A DNA stretch of 64,000 nucleotides from contig NZ_JAAIYO010000018.1 in the NCBI RefSeq assembly GCF_014930455.1, positions 1 through 64,000 of the forward strand. The letters are read 5' to 3'. Below the pieces are notes generated by a model. That model saw only the letters and a list, made by a program, of their open reading frames with translations, was not told the origin of the DNA and ran no database searches. Below, piece by piece: positions 8,835-17,771 of this stretch (position 1 is the stretch's first letter; each line of letters opens with the position of its first letter). The position numbers and the translations under genes were made by a program. This DNA comes from Corallococcus soli (GTDB lineage: Bacteria > Myxococcota > Myxococcia > Myxococcales > Myxococcaceae).

Positions 8835-9938
8835 CTAGCTCATGCCATGTGCCCCGTATGTGCCCCTCGGCCGCGCCTCCAGGGCCCGCACGGCGTCCTT
8901 CTTCACGTCCGGACTCAAGTGCGCGTACCGCATCGTCATCTCGATGGAGGCATGCCCCAGCAGCTCCTGCACGGCCTTGAGCGGCACGCCTCGCATGACC
9001 AGGTGACTGGCGAAGGAGTGACGCAGCGTGTGCCATCCAATGGGGCGCAGCCCGGCCCGCTTGCTGGCCCGCAGGATGGCGTTCCGGCAGGTGTCGTTCT
9101 TGAGGAAGGCCCCCTGGTCGTCGCAGAAGACGAACGGCCCCCGCAGGTGCCGGTGCGCCTTGAGCGCGTCGAGGGCAACCGCGTTGAGTGGCACCTCGCG
9201 TGAGCGGCCTCCCTTGGGGCTGCCGAAGTGGCCCCGCCAGACGTTGCGCTTCACCACGAGGCGGCCTGCGACCAGGTCCGCCGCGTCCCATTGGAGGGCG
9301 ATGAGCTCACCCCTCCGGAGGCCCGTGTGGAGTCCCACCAGCACCATCGTGCGCCACGACGGCTCCGCGGCGGCGATGAGGCGCTCCGCTTCCTCGAAGG
9401 TGAGGAAGTCGAACTCCGGCTTCTCCGCCTTCAGCAGCTTCACACGCGGCGCATGCTGCAAGACCTCCTGCTCGACGGCGACCGCGAACAGGGTTCGCAG
9501 GACCGTGAGCGCATTGTTGATTGTCTTGGGCGAGAGCCCCTCCTTGCGCTTCCGGGCCTTGAACGACTCGATGTCCGCTTGCCCGACGCGGTCGAGTCGG
9601 AGGTTCCCGAAGGCCGGCAGCAGGTGGCTGTCGAGCAGCTGCTGCTTCGCGGCCAGGGTACTCGCCTTGTTGTGGTTGGAGCTGTACGTGAGGAACCGCT
9701 CCGTGAAGCCCTTCACCGTGGGCACCTCCGGTGGCGGCGCTCCGCGCGTGTGCGCCCCATTGAGAAGCGCCTGGCGCAGCTCCCGCTCGTACTGCTCGGC
9801 TCCCCGGCGGGTGTTCACCGGGGACGCCTTGCGCACGCGTTCCACGCGCCCATCGGGGTGTTGGAACTTCACGTCCACCCACCACGCCTCCTGCACCTTG
9901 CCCTCCTTCGACTTCCACTTCCGCAGCCGTACGCTCAT
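8835..9938 (-). CDS. Tyrosine-type site-specific integrase
   Basis: A 367-residue phage-type integrase that should catalyse integration and excision at the adjacent tRNA-Leu. The N-terminal arm-binding/core-binding part (residues 1-170) includes a SAM-like region around QADIESFKARKRKEGLSPKT. The catalytic part has GLRRGELIALQW (first Arg), HTLRHSFASHLVM (HxxR) and LLGHASIEMTMRYAHLSPD (final His and Tyr), so the R-H-R-Y set is complete. Its start overlaps the stop of the excisionase-like gene (ATGA), so the two are coupled. The stop lies 35 bases from the tRNA. The 22 bases of its 3' end at 8847-8868 recur near the other island boundary. Confidence 0.95.
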   Translation of the reverse strand: MSVRLRKWKSKEGKVQEAWWVDVKFQHPDGRVERVRKASPVNTRRGAEQYERELRQALLNGAHTRGAPPPEVPTVKGFTERFLTYSSNHNKASTLAAKQQLLDSHLLPAFGNLRLDRVGQADIESFKARKRKEGLSPKTINNALTVLRTLFAVAVEQEVLQHAPRVKLLKAEKPEFDFLTFEEAERLIAAAEPSWRTMVLVGLHTGLRRGELIALQWDAADLVAGRLVVKRNVWRGHFGSPKGGRSREVPLNAVALDALKAHRHLRGPFVFCDDQGAFLKNDTCRNAILRASKRAGLRPIGWHTLRHSFASHLVMRGVPLKAVQELLGHASIEMTMRYAHLSPDVKKDAVRALEARPRGTYGAHGMS

Positions 9939-10189
9939 TGCTTCTCTCCGAGCGCAGGACCGCCGTTACCCTGGACCCAACCTATCAGGGCGGCTTTGTT
10001 GATGCGGATGACCCGACCCAACCGGACGACACCCGGGATGCTGCCCAGGCGGACGGCCTCGTAGAAGGTCTTGCGGTTCACCCGCAGGAAGGCCGCGGCT
10101 TCCTCCACGGTGAGCATTTCCGGGAAGGGGGCGGGGGCTTCCGCTCCGTCATTCTGATGAGACACGACGCCACGTTCGCGCCCGGGCAC
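9935..10189 (-). CDS. Excisionase/AlpA-like helix-turn-helix protein
   Basis: An 84-residue DNA-binding protein with a MerR-like winged-helix module: EMLTVEEAAAFLRVNRKTFY followed by EAVRLGSIPGVVRLGRVIR (residues 24-62), typical of excisionase-family proteins that set recombination direction. It sits directly before the integrase and shares ATGA with its start, the usual xis-int order. An internal ATG at MLTVEE could be the true start; the first 24 residues look low in conservation. A regulatory rather than excision role is possible. Confidence 0.8.
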   Translation of the reverse strand: MPGRERGVVSHQNDGAEAPAPFPEMLTVEEAAAFLRVNRKTFYEAVRLGSIPGVVRLGRVIRINKAALIGWVQGNGGPALGEKQ

Positions 10190-10426
10190 TCAGGCGCGTC
10201 CATCGCGAGGTGCCGGTCCGGCTGGGTCGCGGCGATGCACCGCGGGGACCGACAAGAATCTTTCTGGAGGCACCCTGTCTGTAGCGACAGGTGTGTGGCT
10301 CCTCCAGTTCAGCCGAACTGCCATGTGCCGAGGTCGGAGCGTTCCTCGTGCGATCAGTTCGCGGGTCCGGCTGGTGGGAGTAGCCCGGTTCCGTGGACAC
10401 CCGAGATGTGATGGAAGGAGCACGGG
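10190..10426. other. Intergenic region with a small hairpin
   Basis: A 237-base gap between the excisionase gene and transposon debris. It holds a perfect 6-bp inverted repeat (CCTGTC at 10274-10279, GACAGG at 10286-10291). The right part probably includes the end of the IS3-family remnant. No gene is seen. The leftward xis-int promoter should lie here. Confidence 0.35.
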
Positions 10427-10750
10427 ATGTCCGCGACTGACGAGAAGCAGAGGAAGCCCCGCAGGCCGCGCCGGGAGTTCACGGCGGAGTTCAAGGCCGG
10501 GGCGGTGAGGCTGGTGCTGGAGGAGGGAAAAACCATCCCCCAGGCCGCCCGAGACTTGGACCTGACGGAGTCAGCGCTGCGGCTGTGGGTGGAGCAGACG
10601 AAGACGGACCGGGGCGGAGGCAAACCTGGAGCGCTGACGACGGTGGAGCGCGAGGAGCTCTCGCGGCTGCGCAAGGAGAACCGGGAGCTGCGGATGGAGC
10701 GGGAGATACTAAAAAACGCGGCGGCCTTCTTCGCGAAGGAGATGAAGTGA
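10427..10750 (+). CDS. IS3-family transposase OrfA
   Basis: A 107-residue OrfA: helix-turn-helix part (REFTAEFKAGAVRLVLEEGK ... IPQAARDLDLTESALRLWV) then a leucine-rich coiled-coil (LSRLRKENRELRMEREILKN) ending AAFFAKEMK, as in IS3-family elements. A good ribosome site (GGAAGGAG) precedes the ATG. OrfA looks intact, but its OrfB partner is cut short, so the element cannot transpose alone. Confidence 0.9.
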   Translation: MSATDEKQRKPRRPRREFTAEFKAGAVRLVLEEGKTIPQAARDLDLTESALRLWVEQTKTDRGGGKPGALTTVEREELSRLRKENRELRMEREILKNAAAFFAKEMK

Positions 10751-10934
10751 AGTTCGCCTTCATCGACACGAAGAAGGCCCTCTACCCCGTCGCTGTCCTC
10801 TGCCGTCACCTGGGCGTCTCCCGTAGCGGCTACTACGCCTGGGAGAAGCGGCCCGAGTCCGAGCGCAAGAGGCGCGACCGGGCGCTCCACCTAGAAGTGG
10901 CAGCCGTCCACCAGGAGAGCCGGGGCACGTACTG
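10747..10934 (+). pseudogene. IS3-family OrfB, N-terminal fragment
   Basis: Reads KFAFIDTKKALYPVAVLCR, LGVSRSGYYAWEKRPES and HQESRGTY, the standard start of IS3 OrfB (helix-turn-helix before the DDE domain), beginning at GTG 10747 and overlapping OrfA. Homology ends after SRGTY at about 10934, where a different IS end begins. The DDE catalytic core is lost. Confidence 0.85.
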
Positions 10935-10960
10935 GAGTTGCCCCCGTCAAATCGGACAGC

Positions 10961-11205
10961 TCAAAGTTGGGAGTTAGCAGTACGGAACTCGCGGGGTGAC
11001 TTCATCTTCAGCCCGCGGTGCGGGTGGCAGCGGTTGTAGTCGTCGAACTAGGCGGGCAACTGCGCCAGGACGTGGGCGGCCGAGGGCAGCTCGTTGACGT
11101 ACACGTAGTCGCGCTTGAAGGTCTTCACGAAGGCTTCGGCCATGCCGTTGCTCTGGGGTGAGTAGGCCGGCGTGGTGCACACCCGCAGGCCGAGGCTCGC
11201 TCGTG
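10961..11205 (-). pseudogene. IS3-family OrfB, C-terminal fragment (second element, opposite strand)
   Basis: Reads leftwards as LGLRVCTTPAYSPQSNGMAE, then AFVKTFKRDYVYVNELPSAA, then after an in-frame TAG (at 11051-11053) FDDYNRCHPHRGLKMKSPRE and FRTANSQL. This is the end of an IS3 OrfB with the SPQSNG...E catalytic Glu region. The TAG stands where other copies have Trp, so it is a point nonsense mutation. The N-terminal part is missing. The fragment belongs to a different element from the OrfA at 10427 because it is on the other strand. Confidence 0.85.
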
Positions 11206-11398
11206 CGGCGTGCGTGCGGTGGAAACCTTCGCGGAGGGCCTTGAGCAGAAGGGTGAAGCCATCCGGGCCGCGCTGACCACTCCTTGGAGCAACGCCCAGT
11301 CCGAAGGTCAAATCACCAAGCTCAAGCTCCTCAAGCGCCAGATGTACGGCCGTGCCAGCTTCGAGCTGCTGCGCCGTCGCGTGCTGCTCGCCGCCTGA
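11206..11398 (+). pseudogene. ISL3-family transposase, C-terminal fragment
   Basis: Reads AVETFAEGLEQKGEAIRAAL, TTPWSNAQSEGQITKLKLLK and RQMYGRASFELLRRRVLLAA. PWSN.Q.EGQI.KLK..KRQMYGRA is the characteristic C-terminal block of ISL3-family DDE transposases. Only about 60 residues remain; it is joined directly to the IS3 fragment. Just after its stop, bases 11402-11431 look like the terminal inverted repeat of the same element. Confidence 0.85.
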
Positions 11399-11400
11399 GC

Positions 11401-14400
11401 CTACGCGTCACATAAAGTGCGGGAGAGCCACGGAACTGGGGCAGGCTCAACCCGCTCCTTCTGCGGTTCCGCCTTGGCCGCTGCCTCAGGCGCTGCGCCC
11501 GCCTCGTCCCCGGCTTTGGCTCTGCCCCCGTTTGGGGGAGCAGAAATGGCCGGAGTTTCGCGCCTGGAGTTTGGGGGGGCCGGCCACCAGGGGGCGTTCA
11601 CCTCGCGCCAGAGGCAATCCAGGAGTTCTTCGGAATGGGGGAGGGACATCAGCCAGTGAAGGGCAAGGGCATTGCCCGGCTCCTGGCGAAGTGTCGCGAG
11701 CAGCAGGTCCAGGTCTCCGGGCTCTGGCGTCACATCATGCTCGAAGGTGCTCTCGAACGGTTCTCCCCACATCGACGCCTCGATCATGACGCGATGAGCG
11801 GCTTTCGCGTCCACCTTCTGGAGCATGCCCTCCAGCACCCTCACTGCACGGTCGTATTCGCGGTCGTTGTCAGACGTGGGGTCCTGCCTCCATCGCTGAG
11901 CGGCGATGAAGAGCACATGCTCCGGGAGCCTCTGATGGCGCTCGGCGAGCTCCCACACTTCCGGGTCATCCGTCAGGGCCCGCGCCGCGCGCTTGGCCTG
12001 CTCGCCATCTCCGAACCGCACGATGACCTCGGCGGCGGCCTGCTTCCAGGTGAAGTGATGCGCCCAGGAGATGTGGTGCCGGAGATTGGCGGGATGGGTC
12101 TCCAACAGATCCACCAACTCTTCGACCACACCCTCTCCGCCGAGACGAGCCAACACCAGGGCTGCCTCGCTCTTCGCTTCGGGCGAGTGCGTCAGGAAGG
12201 GACGGAACCAGGGCAGATCCGAGGCGGTGCTGAAGCGGCTGACCAGCCAGATGACGGAGGCCAGACTCCAAGGGGAGAGCGCGTGGAGATCCGGAGCTTG
12301 CTTCCAGCGCAGCGCATCCTCCGCTTCGCCCACGATGGAAAGGAGCCCGAGGGCAATCTCCCGGACTTCTCTTTCCGAGGATGGCCCCGAGGCCTGCCGT
12401 GCCCAGGAGAGCAACAGAGCGCGGTTCGAGCCTGAGTGTTCCAACTCCCGCCGGAGCATCTTCCAGCGGAGGTCCTCGAGGACCGTGCTTCGAAGCTCTT
12501 GGGGAGTGGTGGGCTCCAGCAAGGGCAGGAGCCCCGCGACGCCATCGAGGCGCTCGAGTTGGTGGCACAGCCACTGGTTTATGCGGGCCTGGTCCAATTC
12601 CTCCAGGTGCTCTTGGAAGAGGCTGGGGGAATTCAGCTCGGGTTTTAGTCGGCCTGTCAGCGCCTCTGCTCGCAGGAACCTCGCGGCCTCGGAGGCGTGA
12701 GATGTGCCCCTCAGGACATCCACCGCGCGCTCGAGGAGGGAACCTCCCTTGCGAATGCGCGCGAGCATCTCGTCGACAAGCGGGTTCTGGCGCAACACCG
12801 CTGCCGCGAAGGGGGCCAGATCGGAGTCTTCCAGCCCCGCGAGCACCAGCGGTTGATGCTGAGGCTGATAGAGCCGCAGCAGGTGTTCGAGGATGGGGGC
12901 CCGTGGAGGTTCTTCGGGGCGCTTGATCCTTCGCTCCCGCTCCCACACGAGCGCCGAGGTGGGCACTTTCGCAACGTCCTGGAGGGATGCCCCGAGATCA
13001 TAGGGCAGCCGCGACTCCGCCATCGCGCTCCAGAGTGTCTCGAAGGACTCAAAGCGTGGGAGCGTTTGAATGTCGAACTCGGGGAGGTCCCACGGATTCG
13101 GGCGGCTCCGCTCCGAGGGCGTGGAGTTCTCGCGCTCCTGGCGCAGCGCAAGGATCCGCTGCGCCTCCGCGAGGGCCTGGTGAGCCGCGTTGGCGACCTC
13201 GGGATCCGTATCCTGCAGATACGGCGTGAGCAATCGGGCCTCTCGTTGAGAGGAGAGGGTTCTGGCCGCGAACCGGCGCTGAGGAGGGGTGCCGTTCGCC
13301 AGCAACTCCACGAAGAAGGGGGCCTTCACATCACTCGTGGGGAAGAGCTCCTCCACGACCTGGGAGTAGGGCCCCTCGAGCATCTCCGCGAAGGCCTTGA
13401 AGGACTGGGACTCGGTTACACGGCGCACCACTTCCCCAGCCAAAGTCCGATGCGCACGGAAGGTGTGGTTTCCAGCCGACTCCTCCCAGGGATGCTGCGT
13501 GGGGAGCCATTTGGGGCTGTCATCGTCCTCTCGGTGGGGAGGCGGAGGGGCGTGCTCGAGCACCGCCAACAGCAGCTCGAGCGGCAACGCCTTCACCTGG
13601 GTCGCGGAAGCGAACGCCACCCAGCGCTCGTCCGGAACCAGCGACACGAGCGACGGCAGGATCTCGGCAATTCCGATGGGAAGCTCCTGCGCCACGAGCC
13701 GGGCCATGGCCTCGATGCGGAGCGGCCGGAAGTCATCCTGGAGCGCGGTCCTCAGGACCTCCTCTGGGACAGCGCCGTGAAGATGCGTGTGGGCAACGAT
13801 CGCCCGCCAGCGAGCCGGGCCACAGGAGTCCTCCGTGAACTCCGCGTAGAGCGGCTCGAGGTCCTTGTCGTAATCGACAATGTCGCCCAGCAGGTTGCAG
13901 GCCCAGAGCAGGTCCCATTGCCGGAGCCACACCTCGGAAGGCACTCCCTGGGTCAGGCCTTGGAATCGAACCAGAGCCTGCCAGTCGCTATCGTCGTACT
14001 CGCCCAGCTCCAGGATGTTCAGGGCGGCGCGCATGAGGGCCTCGCGCTTCTGCTCGGGGCTGCCGCTCCGGACGACAGCCTCCAGGAGGGGTTTCACCGT
14101 GGCGGGCGGGAAGCGTGACAGCAGGTCCAGCCGTTCGAGCAGCCGGGAGGCCGGAGCCCGCTGCGCCCAGACCTTGGCGGCATTGGAAGCGGCGCCTGCC
14201 TCCAGCGTGTCGATCAACCTATCCAGCTCGGTCACCCAGGGGCCCGGCTTCCGCCCGAGGAGGTATTCTTCCGCCCGCGAGAACCGGAGGACCACGTCCA
14301 GGGGCAGCTCCAGCTCCAGGGTAATCGCGAGCCGCTCGGCGAACTCTTCTGGGGAGCGATCCTTGGAGAACGTGGGGGAGGCTGACCGTGGCGGCCGCGC

Positions 14401-16851
14401 AGGCAGAGGCCCTGACTTCAGGAACTCGCCTACCTTAGGAGGGCATGCGGCAATCAACGTCCCAGCATGAGGACGCAGGGCAGGCGCCCAACGGCTGAGC
14501 GCGAGCCACAGCTCCCCCGCATCCTCGAGGCCTCCTGGCACCCCGGAGTCATAGTGATGCAGCAGCCGATTGCCGTGGCTCGCGAACTGGAGACGCTTGC
14601 GCAGCACCTCGAGGGCCACGGGGGTCTCGATGCGCTCCGGACCATTGGGGACCAGCAGCCGCGTGGCCAGCGCGAGCGACGAGAAGGGGCGGTGGGAGGG
14701 GGCTCCCAGGTTTCGGATGAAGGCTGTCAGCCGTTCGCGCGAAGGGAGGAGAGCGGCGAAGTGCTGGGAGATCGCCTCGGCGCTGGGCTCTCCGATCAGC
14801 CTCAGCAGCTCGGCCTCGGCGTCGGGCTGATCCACGAGGTGAAGGGCAGCGCAGAACTCCGCGAGGCTCTTGTGGGAGAACTGGTAGCGCTCCGGGGCCA
14901 CTTGCTGCACGAGGTCGCTGTTCTCCAGCACCTGGTGAACCGCCGTGAGCACCGGGGTAGAGCCTTTCATGGCTGCGAGGTCTTCCTGGCGGATCATGGC
15001 CTCGCCTCGGCGAAGCATGGCCCAGGCCGCGGCGCCCAGGACTCCCATCCCTTCACGCAGGAAAGTCAACCGGGTTTCTGGCGTGATGCGCTTTGTCTCT
15101 TGAGCGCGTCGGATGAGGGCGTGGATGCTCTTGCGGAAGACCGTCGGTACATCCAGGCGCTCTCCGAGGTCCGCCTCTTCCAGCTGTGCCAGCAGCGAGA
15201 CTCCCAGCGGCGTCGAGCAGAGATCGGCGACCAGCTCCTTGCGGCGATCGCTGGGGCGTGTCCGGGCGGTGCTCTCCTCCTTCAGCTCCGTCAAAGCCGC
15301 CCAGTGACCTGCTTTGCCCAGGGACTCGAAGAGCGACTGGGCCTGGTCGGGAGACAGCGGCGCAATGCGGAAGTGGAGGCCTGGGGTCACCTCCGTGGGC
15401 AGCGGACGGGCGCCAATGAGCGAGGGACCCGGCCAGTCCGCCGTAAGAACACGGATCTGCTCCCGGTTCTCCTGGGAGACCTCATCGAGTCCATCCACGA
15501 ACAACCAGACGCTGCCCGCGAGCGCGGGGGACTGTGCCAGCTCCACGAGCCTCCGGCACTCCGCCTCCGTGAGCTTGGGAGAAACGGCGATGCGCAGGGC
15601 CCGCTCCAGGGAGAAACCCTGGTCGACGAGGCGGCGTGCCTCGATCCGGAGCGCAGGACCCAGCAACAGGTGTTCGTGGAGGAGGCGGCCGCTCAGCCGT
15701 CGCAGCTCGATGGACTTGCCTCTGCCGGGTCCCCCTTCGAGGAAGGCGGGCCGCGTGTTCCCGGACAGCCAGCTCTGGAACACCTCTTCGAGCAGATCGT
15801 CCTCAGTGAGCGAGCTGTCGTCCGAGTGAGGTTGTTGCTCCAGGGGCAGGGCCAAGGTCTTCGAGACATCGAGGACCTCGCCGTTCCAGCAAGGCACCCG
15901 CCGTGAGGCCTCCGCGAGTGCCGAGAAGAGCCGCGTCTCAGGGACCGAGGGGGTCACCATGCCGAGCCGGATCAGCAGATCCAACACGCTCCGGAATGGC
16001 TGGATGCGCTGCTCATACTCGCGGCCCCAGATCGAATGGGTTGCGTGCTTCTTGTCGGTCCGGTCGAGCACTTGGCGTGCTTCTTGCCACTGTGAGGCGG
16101 GCACGAAGAGCGTACCCACGGGGTGGTTCTGAAAGAAGCTGCGGACCTTGTCCTCGATGCCATCCACACGGAGGGCCAGTCCCTCTGCGTCGAGTTCCCC
16201 GGTGAAGCCCAGGACCCGTGGCTCGTCCCTAGATTCACGGCCGGGCTTGAGCCGGGGGGCAACCTCCGGCCGTTGGTCGAGCAGGGCCCTGACGAAGAGC
16301 GCCGCCATCTTCGAGCGTCCGTCCGCACCGCGATCCAGCGCCCAGCGCGGAGCCTTCACCCCGAGGAAGCGCTCCACCAGCGCCGCGGTGAGCCGGATCT
16401 CCTCGCCGAGGCTCTCCGGTGCGCCGGGCTGCTCCGTGTAGAACACCCGAGCGGGAGCGTCGTTCACCAGAGGCGCCAACACATGGGAAACCGCCAACCG
16501 CAGGCGATGGGCCTTGAGCTCCAGGGGACGTTCTTCCAGGAAGTGGAACCTGGGCGGCAGGGCGCGTGGAGGAAGCTCGAAGCCGAGGATCTCGGCGGCT
16601 TCGAAGCAGCCCGCTCCGAGTTCGGCGGTCCCGAATGCGTCCTTCTCGATTTCGTCCAGCTCCAGCCCCAGCCAGAGCTGCCGCAGGGCTCGCCGTGCCT
16701 CCTCCAGGCGTTCGGCCTCCACGCACCGCAAGGCCTCGGCTGCGCTCGGGAGGGCCCGGGCGAGCGTGCTCCTCTGCGGAGGAGATCTCGGAGGCCAGCG
16801 CCTGCCCAGCAGCACCTCGCGGGCCCACGCCCGCTCCTCTGCCGGGATCAT
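11401..16851 (-). CDS. Giant NACHT/STAND NTPase with Lon(S16)-like N-terminal region and HEAT-like repeats
   Basis: About 1816 residues. Residues ~150-260 resemble the Lon protease domain: DRGADGRSKMAALFVRALL matches the Lon serine block (candidate nucleophile Ser180) and GFTGELDAEGLALRVDGIED followed by KV matches TGE...GGIKEK (candidate Lys235). A NACHT NTPase follows: Walker A EGGPGRGKSIELRRL (372-380), Walker B VWLFVDGLDEVS (452-457) and a winged-helix motif YQFSHKSLAEFCAALHLV (~657). The remaining ~1,100 residues are helical, with HEAT/ARM-like alternation. By family analogy (Avs, bNACHT) this is a sensor NTPase whose repeats detect a phage or stress signal and whose N-terminus is the effector; that is inference. 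The ATG at 16851 is chosen because it shares ATGA with the upstream stop. The C-terminal tail is Pro/Ala-rich and ends inside an IS end, so it may be truncated. Confidence 0.85.
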   Translation of the reverse strand: MIPAEERAWAREVLLGRRWPPRSPPQRSTLARALPSAAEALRCVEAERLEEARRALRQLWLGLELDEIEKDAFGTAELGAGCFEAAEILGFELPPRALPPRFHFLEERPLELKAHRLRLAVSHVLAPLVNDAPARVFYTEQPGAPESLGEEIRLTAALVERFLGVKAPRWALDRGADGRSKMAALFVRALLDQRPEVAPRLKPGRESRDEPRVLGFTGELDAEGLALRVDGIEDKVRSFFQNHPVGTLFVPASQWQEARQVLDRTDKKHATHSIWGREYEQRIQPFRSVLDLLIRLGMVTPSVPETRLFSALAEASRRVPCWNGEVLDVSKTLALPLEQQPHSDDSSLTEDDLLEEVFQSWLSGNTRPAFLEGGPGRGKSIELRRLSGRLLHEHLLLGPALRIEARRLVDQGFSLERALRIAVSPKLTEAECRRLVELAQSPALAGSVWLFVDGLDEVSQENREQIRVLTADWPGPSLIGARPLPTEVTPGLHFRIAPLSPDQAQSLFESLGKAGHWAALTELKEESTARTRPSDRRKELVADLCSTPLGVSLLAQLEEADLGERLDVPTVFRKSIHALIRRAQETKRITPETRLTFLREGMGVLGAAAWAMLRRGEAMIRQEDLAAMKGSTPVLTAVHQVLENSDLVQQVAPERYQFSHKSLAEFCAALHLVDQPDAEAELLRLIGEPSAEAISQHFAALLPSRERLTAFIRNLGAPSHRPFSSLALATRLLVPNGPERIETPVALEVLRKRLQFASHGNRLLHHYDSGVPGGLEDAGELWLALSRWAPALRPHAGTLIAACPPKVGEFLKSGPLPARPPRSASPTFSKDRSPEEFAERLAITLELELPLDVVLRFSRAEEYLLGRKPGPWVTELDRLIDTLEAGAASNAAKVWAQRAPASRLLERLDLLSRFPPATVKPLLEAVVRSGSPEQKREALMRAALNILELGEYDDSDWQALVRFQGLTQGVPSEVWLRQWDLLWACNLLGDIVDYDKDLEPLYAEFTEDSCGPARWRAIVAHTHLHGAVPEEVLRTALQDDFRPLRIEAMARLVAQELPIGIAEILPSLVSLVPDERWVAFASATQVKALPLELLLAVLEHAPPPPHREDDDSPKWLPTQHPWEESAGNHTFRAHRTLAGEVVRRVTESQSFKAFAEMLEGPYSQVVEELFPTSDVKAPFFVELLANGTPPQRRFAARTLSSQREARLLTPYLQDTDPEVANAAHQALAEAQRILALRQERENSTPSERSRPNPWDLPEFDIQTLPRFESFETLWSAMAESRLPYDLGASLQDVAKVPTSALVWERERRIKRPEEPPRAPILEHLLRLYQPQHQPLVLAGLEDSDLAPFAAAVLRQNPLVDEMLARIRKGGSLLERAVDVLRGTSHASEAARFLRAEALTGRLKPELNSPSLFQEHLEELDQARINQWLCHQLERLDGVAGLLPLLEPTTPQELRSTVLEDLRWKMLRRELEHSGSNRALLLSWARQASGPSSEREVREIALGLLSIVGEAEDALRWKQAPDLHALSPWSLASVIWLVSRFSTASDLPWFRPFLTHSPEAKSEAALVLARLGGEGVVEELVDLLETHPANLRHHISWAHHFTWKQAAAEVIVRFGDGEQAKRAARALTDDPEVWELAERHQRLPEHVLFIAAQRWRQDPTSDNDREYDRAVRVLEGMLQKVDAKAAHRVMIEASMWGEPFESTFEHDVTPEPGDLDLLLATLRQEPGNALALHWLMSLPHSEELLDCLWREVNAPWWPAPPNSRRETPAISAPPNGGRAKAGDEAGAAPEAAAKAEPQKERVEPAPVPWLSRTLCDA
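11402..11431 (-). repeat. ISL3-type terminal end overlapping the NACHT gene's 3' end
   Basis: On the minus strand this reads GGCTCTCCCGCACTTTATGT then GACGCGTAG. ISL3 elements typically begin with GGCTCTT-like ends and contain an ATGTGAC block. It follows the ISL3 transposase fragment directly. It supplies the last codons and the TAG stop of the NACHT gene, so the junction is where the element landed in, or recombined with, that gene. Confidence 0.55.
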
Positions 16852-17771
16852 TCCCCGGACTCCTCCATCTTCACGGTGACCTGCCACCGTGCCTCTTCCA
16901 GAGGCAGGTTCAGCCCCTCACGCCGCAGCCGCTCCCGGAGGTGCTCGGCCTTGCCCAGGCGCGCGATGATGGCCCGCTTCGAGTGGTGCGAGATGGGCAG
17001 CTCCCAGGTGATCGTCCGATCCTGCGCGGACAGCTGAAGCTCGATCGCGCCGACGGCCTGGAGGCCCGGCGGCAGCTCCACTAGGATGAGGATGTCCCCG
17101 TCCTCCGCGTAGATCTCCACCGCCCCGCCGCTGAACGGCTCGCGCGAGGCCGTGCCCAGATCCGACGCTGCGGCACGATGGAGCGCGGTGAGCAGCGGCG
17201 CCGAGGAGACATCCTGGCGGAGGCTTTTCGGCAGGCGAGGCTTGGCCTCCCGATTCCCCGCAGCGCGTCTCGCGGTACGCTCGATGGTCTCCCAGAGGAG
17301 CCGGCTGCTCGCCTCGTCCGGCAAGGTCGCGAGCCGGTTCTCAGCCATCTCCCGGAGTTCCGCGACGCGCGCGGGGGCTCTCCACACGGCATTGCTCACC
17401 TGGAACATCAACGCACGCGCCTGGCCGGCGCGGCCCTGCAAGTCATCCACGGTGGCGGCATCGTCGAACTCGAGCAGCACATCAAGCAGCTCACCGAACG
17501 GGGTGTCAGTGCTGGCGAGCTGAGCCTTCAGCTGAGGCATGTAGAGCAAAGGCTCGGGCCGGGTGGCCGTGGGCGCCACCTTCGTGGCCAACGCCTCCAG
17601 GCTCTCCGGAAGATCAAAGGCGATTCCAGCGGCCCGGGCCTGAGCCAGCCGCGCGCGGAGCACGAGCACCCGGAGGGCGGTATCCGGATCCAGCGGCCCT
17701 TGCGTGGACTCCTGTTCGAGCTCGGCCAGTTGTTCCAGCGCCGAGGCGACCCATGGATTCAGCGGGCTCAT
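16848..17771 (-). CDS. Unknown protein, middle gene of the NACHT cassette
   Basis: A 307-residue protein of no family I recognise. Residues 1-190 are mainly helical with Leu/Ala/Glu/Arg-rich stretches (e.g. WVASALEQLAELEQESTQ, LRVLVLRARLAQARAAG). The C-terminal ~100 residues look like a beta-rich module (AVEIYAEDGDILILVELPPG, AIELQLSAQDRTITWELPIS). No signal peptide, membrane segment or catalytic motif is visible. The ATG at 17771 is chosen over upstream in-frame codons because it overlaps the previous gene's TGA (ATGA) and a compositionally normal protein starts there. Its own stop overlaps the NACHT start in the same way, so the three proteins are probably made in fixed proportion and act together. 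Confidence 0.75.
   Translation of the reverse strand: MSPLNPWVASALEQLAELEQESTQGPLDPDTALRVLVLRARLAQARAAGIAFDLPESLEALATKVAPTATRPEPLLYMPQLKAQLASTDTPFGELLDVLLEFDDAATVDDLQGRAGQARALMFQVSNAVWRAPARVAELREMAENRLATLPDEASSRLLWETIERTARRAAGNREAKPRLPKSLRQDVSSAPLLTALHRAAASDLGTASREPFSGGAVEIYAEDGDILILVELPPGLQAVGAIELQLSAQDRTITWELPISHHSKRAIIARLGKAEHLRERLRREGLNLPLEEARWQVTVKMEESGE

Noticed and set aside
12697-15906. Long plus-strand open frames opposite the NACHT gene
   Set aside because: No motifs and typical shadow composition; the minus-strand frame has Walker motifs and coupled neighbours.
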